A DNA stretch of 64,000 nucleotides. Source: Athripsodes cinereus. Taxonomy: Eukaryota; Arthropoda; Insecta; Trichoptera; Leptoceridae. Of this stretch, positions 55,596-64,000 are shown piece by piece. Where the stretch lies: contig OX388311.1 in NCBI GenBank assembly GCA_947579605.1, forward strand, positions 29,204,951-29,268,950. The letters are read 5' to 3'. How positions within the stretch are numbered: position 1 is the stretch's first letter; each line of letters begins with the position of its first letter. The notes below the pieces were generated by a model. That model was not told where the DNA came from. It searched no databases and saw only the letters and a list, made by a program, of their open reading frames with translations. Position numbers and translations under genes: made by a program.

Positions 55596-55742
55596 ATCAA
55601 AATTTATTTATTCATTATTTATTGCTCACAATACAAACAATTTAATAGAGAAACGCATTCATATTAAATACAATTTAAATATGTGGAGCGACTTTATCGC
55701 GAAAGCAAGATCTTTTCCAACCAATCCGAGTAATATATACTG
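55596..55742 (-). repeat. LINE/retroposon 3' end, third copy of the 340-486 family
   Basis: TTTATTCATTATTTATTGCT is followed by CACAATACAAACAA and, after about 60 bases, TGGAGCGACTTTATCGCGAA, AGCAAGATCTTTTCCAACCA. The order of blocks matches the copies at 340-486 and 38696-38826 with more divergence. Confidence 0.5.
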
Positions 55743-57500
55743 CTCATATGTTCGTTAACACAAAATTGCTGGTAAAAATGATTGTGGCTTGTTATTACTA
55801 TTGGTTGTAGCCGTTGTATTTATATGAAACACAAATGATATCAAGTTATATTAATTTTGGTTCGCTTTGTAATTTTTTTATTACCTTTATATAACACAAA
55901 ATATAAAATGCTTTTAACATAATCAAATATGGTTTCAGAAAGGGCAAAATGAATGGTGACATATCAATTTGAGCAAAAATCAACATATTGTATTTTCCCT
56001 CCAGCGTGCAGAAATATATTTTTGTAATTCTTTCGAGTGTGGTCAGAGCTTAACAACGCTAACAGTCCCATTTATTAGATAATAGATAAATATTGAAGTA
56101 CAATATTTAATTTAATTTTAACGATGTATAAATTACCTAGTTTTTTTTAACACAGTTGTACAAATTTATTTATTTTAATATTTTAATCTTTATTGTTTTA
56201 TTAATACAACATTATGAATGAAGATTATTGATGAAGAAGGATTAGTTTACAATAAATAAAATATCCTTTCCACGTTTAAAATAAGGTCTATATTTCTATG
56301 AAAAAATTAAATATAATGATATCTCTTTCTAACATATTGCTTGTATGTTAAAATAATAGTCTGAACTTTAAAATTTTAAATTTTAGCCTGTTACTTGGGA
56401 CCCTAGGCGGTTGCCCGGTTCACCCGCTGTAAAGACCGCTTCTGTTCGTTTTACTATTTTTACAATTTATGTCCAGTTATTCATACAGATAATGAATTTA
56501 TCAATTGGAGGAAACAAGTTTGTGTAGCCAATCAAATCCATTTTTTTTAGAGAAAAACTCGCAGAATATCTTTATCAAGATTTTTGTGGTAAATCAAATC
56601 AAATATGTACGAAGCAAACTTTTCAATTTTCACCATTAAAAGTGGTATATATATATTAATTATTACATATAAATACATTCCTTTACATCTTATATTTAAG
56701 CAGAATGCTTGTGTTGTAAATGTGGGCTGTGTAGACAGTGAAATTCAACGTCTTTTTTTCCGAGTCTCTGATGTTAATATACTCATGTATCGAAAGTCTC
56801 CTTTTCTGCATTGTATCTATCTATTCCATCACTGCATTTTCTGCAAGTGGGGTAGCAAGCAGACTAACTGCAAACAATCAAGATTCAGAATTGGTAGCAT
56901 ACCTCACTATTGAATCAAAGATGTCAAACTTTGTAATGTTTTACATTTAATACTTTTACTTGAAAACACACTCGAAAACTTGCAGAAAAGAGTGGAAAAC
57001 CTGTGACTTAAATTTTGTATTTTGAAATTATTGTTTATTTTCATTAGTTTCTACTATGTACTCAAGGATATATTGATTTTAATGTTCATATTTTAATCAA
57101 TCAACCTTGAGTGAAAACAATTCCTTTTGTACAATTCAACAAAATATGTTATTTTGATGACACGTACTACATTTATGTACAGTACTGATCATATTACTTA
57201 TATGTCCTCACAAACTACCTACTATTAATTATGTATTATACCTACAGCTATTAATTAGAAATATTACACATAATTCATATTTTAAATTGTGTAAACACAT
57301 GCCAATTATATTAACTTTTATTCTGTTAGTTTTGTGTGTAAAAGGATTGAGATTCGATTCTTGACTAGGATATTCAAGTATTCTTTCAAAATAAAGATTT
57401 GAATGTGGATCATAGGCCCTCCATCCTTTTTTATAAGATTTTGAGTGTTCTGCAAAAGGTAGGTTTTTGTAAAGTATCATATTATGTAAGATTGAGTTAA

Positions 57501-60500
57501 CATCCTAAATATTCGGTTGGCGCAGAGAAGAGATCTTTGGTTCCAATCCCGCTGCTGATTCTTTATGGCGCAAGCATTAAGTTTACTTTTTTGTGGAGGG
57601 AAATTCCATTATGGACACCCAATATGAATCTGTGTTTTGCGGGACTCGTACTAGCTAATTAATACCCCTCCTTTTTTCTCTGCTAAAACCGTTTTTCTGG
57701 AAAAAATGCATAGCTTACCGAGAGTATAGTTGGGTGGGTGTGCAGTTTGTTTATTACAAAAATCTATCCTAAGATGTCACATTGATGCATTTTCAATGAT
57801 ATATTTTTATTTCTTTCCTAATCATATCAAAATAAGTCTATATCTGTCCGTCGGAGTGAAAATATGCTATGTCGATTTTTGCCCAAAGTTTTCTCCTACT
57901 TGTGAACTTTATGTTTTATGTGTCTCTCTAGATTTCACAGCCATAAAATCACGTTGTCCAACCCTAAACTGGACACTTGCAATCCACCGTCAAAAAAGTA
58001 TTGAGGGCGTCTCTTCTCCACGTGATCTTATTCCGTGTGCCTTATAAATGTAGCCTTGTAGTTTCCATTATGATATTTTTGATAGCATATTCATTTATTT
58101 TGAAAACGCATTATTCTCTGTGATATGTGGTATTAAATTTTTACTGAACCACAACAGTTTCATTTTAATTTGAGTTTTTAAAAAAAATTGTGACAAAAAT
58201 TTAATAGTAATGACCCACAATAATTTTTGACAGTTCATTTCGTGATAGCAAACATTTAAGAAAACTTTGAATAACCATGTTAAAATTGACGTATTTTGAC
58301 ATAGTGTTGTTTCACTTTGACCTAAAGATATATTGATGATAATTATATTTATGTTATTTCTTTGATAACATTGAGATAAGTTAAATGTCTTATCATGCTT
58401 TAACTTATATATATATATATATATGTTTATTACATTTGTTGATTTCTGTGGAAATATAATTATTTATTATTATCATTATTATCAGTGTTAGGCATTAACT
58501 CATTAATCAGTTAACAATGTTAAAAAAGTTTGACGTATATTTGGTGTTCAAAAATTATGTTTGTTTAAATTAATTTATAATAAGCTCAACCAATGTTTTG
58601 ACAGAGATCCTGTTATTCTCAAGCGCAATCTTTGACTGTTATATGTCTATATGTCAAATGTTGCGTTTGAAAGTTACAGCTGTCTGTCAATCTGTCAAAA
58701 TTTGCGACTAATATTATAAATTAATATAATGAAATATTCTTCTTAATGTTTAGATACTGCCACAATGTTATTTTCAAATCAATAAATAATGTTAAAAAAA
58801 TCGTTAATTTTTAAATTAATCCATAAATTGTTAACTAGTGGATAATTAATGTGGTTAATTATTGTTAAACTAAGCCCAACTCTTGAGTATTTTTGCTATG
58901 TTATCTGTTTTATTGTGAATTTAATCTATGTTTATTTTGATTTTACTTACAAAAATAAATGATTATTTTTCTGTTTACATTTATCGTTGTATGGGTAAAA
59001 TTTAATTTACACATTAATCATAAAAGTTGCAATAACAAATATTTCTAAGTATTTGCAAATCGCAACTATTTTATCATTCTTCAATGTTCCACAAAGAACA
59101 CAGGGTTGAAACAAGAGGTTTTTTTTTCTCAAACGAGCAAGAGTTTTTAGTATTTGTATATTTTTTTCATTTATTATATGTACTTGTCAAGGGACCAATC
59201 AAACATATTATGCAACTACAAAATTCTAAAATGTAATTAGATTTATATTTCAAATTTATTTTGGCCAATAATTTGAAATGTATAATTTTAAAGATTTACT
59301 AAATTATATAAGTAAATATGGAATATTTCACCTTCTGCCTTCTACCTTTTGAATGTATTTATCACCCAGTTTCAATAACTCAAAATTTTACAAAATTGAA
59401 AAAAATATCTAAAAATAAAAAAAAAAAAGGGATTTTCGTACATGCCATAATAGTCCCTCAAAATTATTCATGCTGTATTTTGGAATATTAAAATTTTGAC
59501 TTATTGGCCTACAGAACTGGATGATTCGATATTTTAAATAAATTTTAATGTGTATTTTAAATCAAATTGCCTTTTAGACGTACTGTAGAAATATTTACCA
59601 ATTTATCGTATATGCCTTCGCGAAATTGTCAAGTGTCCTATGATAATTATGCAATTTTTTATCAAGTGCTTAAAAAAGTATATCAGTTTTGCCATAAGTA
59701 CAGTTTATCAAATTAATATATTTTTTCTCCTATATCAGTGCCTTATTTTAAGATACGACACACGTTATCTAATGCGTCTTATCAAAAGTTATCTGAAATT
59801 GATAGAATATACACATTTTTTAATCAAGTTGTAGTATTTCTAATACAGTAAAGTATTTTTATCAGTCCACCAAATCAGAAATTTATAACTAAATTAAATA
59901 TGAATTATTCAGTGCGTTATAAGATACTACTACAGTAAATACAATCAGTTTGTCTGTTTTTTCTGTAAGTTTTCGGGTGTCCCGGCAATAATTAAAAAAT
60001 CGCAAATAAGCATGGAATATCTTCAATTCACCGATGAGGTATGCCACCCATTTTGAATGTCTTATTTTTAATCATGTAGTTAGATAGATTTAAACTTAGT
60101 ACAAATTTAAATATCGGTTTTGAATAAAACAAAGTTTTAATCAAATTAAGAAATTATGCCCCACCCATTTTAAGTGTGTCGATTTCTTATAGCCCACATG
60201 TATGTTTGTTATGTGCAGGGAGCGCACTGGCTTTCCAGTGAATTGATTATCCAAGTTTTGATTTATAAAGGTTCCACTGTATTAAACTACACTCAGTTGA
60301 CTGATAAAACTTAATGCTCGAAATAAAAAACTACATATTCATTTAAAAGCAAATAAAATTTAAAATTACACGAAGCATGTCTAAATTCTCTAATACATTA
60401 AAATATTACTAGCATATGGTACCTATGTGCTTTTATCTCAATGTCATTTCCATGGTCATACAAACAAACAGTAAATACACACACGTACACACAATGATAT

Positions 60501-62323
60501 TAACTATCTTTTTTTTTACTATAAGAATGTTTTCGTTCATAAACGTGAGTGAATACGCAATACAGTTTTTTTACGTTGTTGTATCTATTATGTGTCATAC
60601 TTAACTTTCTTTGCCATTGAAATATAAAATAATGCATAACTTTTACTTCATTTAACTTGTAATTTATTATTGGGCAACATTAAAGTATCGTTTATGTGCC
60701 AAAGCACCTCAAGGATACTTGGGTACAAGTCATCAATTCTAGGACATTACATCCACGTCATAAAGTTATTTGATTCAGAGATGAGATGTGCTGTGAAGGT
60801 ACCATATATCTGAAGAAATAATAAATAGATTCACAGTATAGCACCAATGAGGTAAATGATGCTAAACAAATTGTTCATTTTAATTCTCGCTTAATTAATT
60901 ATTCATTCGGAGTTAAAAGTTTTCCCTTTTAACGAAAAAGAAAGAACAATGTTTGTTTAACCATTTATTTAATATCTTATGAATGATTTTTTTGAAGTTT
61001 TTTCAATAAATATTACACAAAAAAGAAACATGATACCAACCTACATCAATAACATTTTTAACTTTTTATGAATTAGTTAACTTGTTACGTTTCTAGCAAT
61101 GATTCATATTACTTCATTACTATTTGAGTTCGTAACATATTGTCATAATATGTCGTAGATAAGCGAGATCGGGGTCTTTGCTTTTAAAACATTATTTAAC
61201 CCAAATATTAAAATACGCATTTATCTTGCGTTGTTGTTTATTATGTATGTAAATCTTATCAGTCTCTCAAACGAGAGCACAGTGGACCAGTACAATATAT
61301 TATAGAATCGCTATCTCGTATTCTCACAAATCTAAGGTGTTCTGTATGTTTCTGATTTATTGTTAAGTATCATATTACACATAATATCTATTTGTTTATC
61401 AAATGATTTATTAACGTAATAATAGTATGTAATGTCTCAGGTTAATTATTTTATCTTTATGTGTATAATGTTATCTTAGTGTCTTCTGCAACTAATAAAT
61501 ATATCCTCAGTGTAATTGCTAACATTTAAAATATCTTAATTTTCTTATCATTGCCTTTTTGTGTAAATTATTATTTTTAAAAGTTGAATCTTTTTTCTTT
61601 TATGAAGCCAATTTGTTAGCACAATCTTATGGTTATGCGAGTGAGGTGTAATTGTTTCATTTGCCTGTGAAAATTTTGTATGACTTGTTTTGGGAAGGTC
61701 TAACGTTATTTGTTTCTTATTTTTAGTGAGAATTGGAATAGTGTTTTCGTAAATATATTTTTTATTATAAATGTGTTTTTATTAAACGGCTAATGCCTTT
61801 AACATAAAATATTACAAATTGTCCTTTCTTCTTTCTTGTTACAATCAGCAATTGAATTCCTTTGAAATAATCATACAGGCAGTATGTTTATTATTGTGAA
61901 TTAATTATGTTTTCATCGATTGATAATTTATCAATCAGCTTCGTGTATGTACGGCGATTTCCCTATCTGGTATAATTGAGAAAGTATCAGTGTACTTATA
62001 ATATCGTGATTGCTTTTAAATACCCATTATGCTTATTAATGTTTGCATATCATAATTAAATAATAATCAATTTTTTTTATTATTCAAACCATTCTATTTC
62101 CTAGCTTTTTCAGCTCGGCATTCCTCGCACTTGTGTTACCGGTGAATGCAGTGATGTAAAATAGGGTTAGATGAAATAAGATATTCAGGATGGGTGGCAC
62201 ATATATCATTTCTTACTCCTATAGCCGGTCCTATGAATATTTATTGTATTACCCTAGTCCCAGTAGGACGAATGTTTTGTGTAATGTCTCACCATTACGA
62301 TATATTCCACATACCATATAGAC
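57501..62323. other. AT-rich intergenic sequence, no gene recognised
   Basis: An (AT)n microsatellite lies near 58410-58424. Phrases such as GTTGTCCAACCCTAAACTGG near 57953 also occur in variant form at about 38300 (GTCCGGTCCAAAACTGGACA), so a dispersed repeat is likely. No exon with splice sites and a sensible open frame was found. Confidence 0.45.
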
Positions 62324-62548
62324 CAGTGTTCCGCAAAGCGTGTGCCGCGGCACACTGGTGTACCGTGGTCATCAATTTGTGTGCCGCGGAAAAAGTCAAG
62401 GTTTTGTGAAAATAATACACCTAAAAATAGCTGAGAGCTATAAGAGCGAGACGTTTTGTTTTTAAACATTGCTTTTTTCTTTGGTGTACCTCTAAAACTT
62501 CTTGATTTGATAGGTGTACCTTGAACACAAAAAGTTTGCGGAACACTG
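62324..62548. mobile_element. hAT-type MITE, 225 bp, perfect 14-bp TIRs and 8-bp TSD
   Basis: The ends are CAGTGTTCCGCAAA and TTTGCGGAACACTG, perfect inverted complements. The 8-mer ATATAGAC flanks both sides (62316-62323 and 62549-62556). The interior contains GTGTGCCGCGGCACACTGGTG, a palindromic GC-rich block that contrasts with its surroundings. It fits a non-autonomous hAT element with no transposase. Confidence 0.9.
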
Positions 62549-62556
62549 ATATAGAC

Positions 62557-64000
62557 AGTCTGTCGGCACGGCGGAGTCAACAAAAAAAAGAGCTTTGACT
62601 AAATGTGTTTTTTCACTTTTCCCTCTGCAATATGTTGGTCACGTAGCTAGTATGTTGGTGCGTAGAGTTAATTAGGACGATAATAATAATTAAAATATTG
62701 TCTCTGAATTGAAGATATTTTATACTCGCTTACCATTTACAAGACATTTTAACACCTGCTTATTCCTTGTTGGGAATCCCAGGAAGCAATGAATTCACCA
62801 TTATAATTTTACAATGTAGGATATTTTTTCTCTGTTTTCTTATATTTAAACAATCACAGCATCTCTACCAAGTGTGGTAGCCAACAAATTAACAGCATGT
62901 AATAAACATATCATCCTCTCGGTGACATAATTTATTTATTTAAATATCCACAGCGGTGTGAGCCTTTTACATGTTTAAAAATATACAAAAAAATCATACA
63001 AATCAAATTTTTCATTCACAACACAATTGGAGCAAGATAAGACCAAAAAATTGGCAAAGAATAGGAATCAATTCATAATATCAATAGCTTTAGTAAAATC
63101 ACAAAATATTGGAGTGTCAGTATAGAATGTCAATGAAATGTTTAGCAATGTCAAGAATTAAAATTTGAATATAGTACCTAAGGATATGTCAAGTAGATAG
63201 AAGAAAGAAAAAAAATCTATAATAAATGGTATAAATAATTTGAATGTCATAAGAAATGTAGAAAATAATAAAAATACTTATATAGAGAACATCTTTGTAC
63301 CTCAGAGAAGTAAATTCATATCTCAAGATCATCTTGTTTTCACAGTTAAATATTTATTGTGTCATTTATGAATGCACAGAATAATGAATATATAATGAGG
63401 TAAATAAGTTGTTAAATTTAAATATTGATAAAAGAATAATAATTAACTTTTCATCGTAACCACAAGGTACATTGCTTTGACTTTTATATTTTTAAGTGGC
63501 ACATTTTCCATTTTGTGGTTTGGTTATCATTGATTAAATCGTCATGCCCAAAATGTTATGTTGCATCTACAGATTTTACAAAAATTATTTTTTTATGTAT
63601 TTAGTCAAAACGTTCTGTCATTTCTTTCAAAACATCCTTTTTTTGGCTCTCGCATTTTGGGCATGACAAAATAATAGCTGTGTTTGTTGTTTTTCCCAAA
63701 GACAATCACATATAGAAAAAGTCTTAGTTTGGTGTAATAAACTTGTCATCATTTGAATTCTTAATTACTTTTTTCTTCTCTCACATAAGTTTCAACATAG
63801 TTCACCTAAATATAATATTGTCTTAGTACTATTTCATCTCTTGTCTCGTATATACAGAACACTCTGTGCATTTTAAACCACATTAAATTTGCTGGCTACC
63901 CCACTTGCTGTAGATGCTGTAAAAGAAAGATAAGTAATAATAATTATCAATTTCACACTTTCCTTTCATTGGGACCAGATTTAAAAAAGAATCTCTTTTG
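62557..64000. other. AT-rich right end of the window with dispersed repeats
   Basis: It contains AAGTGGGGTAG-type repeat copies at about 62862-62915 (plus) and 63888-63915 (minus). A (TTTA)-headed retroposon-like piece lies at about 62930-62990; its CCTTTTACATGTTTAAA resembles CCTTTAACATGTTAAAC near 13541. No gene is seen. Confidence 0.45.

Larger units (their letters stand above)
53202..57500. other. 3' region of the giant ORF gene and following AT-rich DNA
   Basis: AATAAA at 53407-53412 is the first plausible poly-A signal after the stop. A second candidate, AATAAA at 55236-55241, is followed by a GT-rich stretch. The plus strand is T-rich, which leaves many short forward open runs that carry no recognisable protein. 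It contains a degenerate SINE-like piece (54105-54245), an AAGTGGGGTAG-type dispersed repeat (54430-54470 and 56828-56870) and a LINE tail (55596-55742). Confidence 0.45.

Noticed and set aside
62254..62583. 109-codon minus-strand ORF
   Set aside because: It spans the hAT MITE and both its inverted ends, so it is an artefact of the GC-richer element.

Overview
This is an AT-rich arthropod nuclear window, most likely from a moth or butterfly. The call rests on GT-AG introns, tRNA-derived SINEs, RTE-like and other LINE ends, a Penelope-like element, two piggyBac-like elements with TTAA target duplications, hAT-type MITEs, and frequent GGTACCTACCTA-type strings that I associate with Lepidoptera. 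No search was run, so the order is an inference. I see no prokaryotic operon, CRISPR array or genuine tRNA gene.

Three genes are well supported. (1) Minus strand, 1163-19499: the first 13 coding exons (733 codons, all intron phases compatible) of a membrane-anchored phosphoenolpyruvate-synthase-like / PPDK_N ATP-grasp protein. Its 3' half lies beyond the left edge. (2) Minus strand, 32377-39100: a complete 8-exon CLPTM1L (CLPTM1-family lipid scramblase) gene of 536 residues. (3) Plus strand, 42165-53201: one uninterrupted 3,678-codon ORF for a very large, low-complexity, unrecognised protein with two internal repeat arrays. One array has about 22 copies of a basic R-[RK]-x-[TS]-[VIL] motif. 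Genes 2 and 3 are head to head about 2.8 kb apart.

Layout: 1-19.5 kb is gene 1, whose introns are filled with mobile elements (SINEs, a 5'-truncated RTE-type LINE with target duplication, a 1.5-kb hAT-type element, a foldback element, a Penelope-like element). 19.5-32.4 kb is intergenic, with two decayed piggyBac-like elements (one carrying a nested LINE fragment), a 59-bp retroposed LINE tail, tandem repeats, a TA-flanked MITE and one orphan exon-like ORF. 32.4-39.1 kb is CLPTM1L. 39.1-42.1 kb is the shared upstream region with a second MITE copy. 42.2-53.2 kb is the giant ORF. 53.2-64 kb is AT-rich 3' or intergenic sequence with dispersed repeats and a 225-bp hAT MITE.

The three genes show no obvious shared pathway. 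The most novel item is the giant intronless ORF. The rest is mainly a detailed transposon stratigraphy. I found no evidence of a new multi-gene system.
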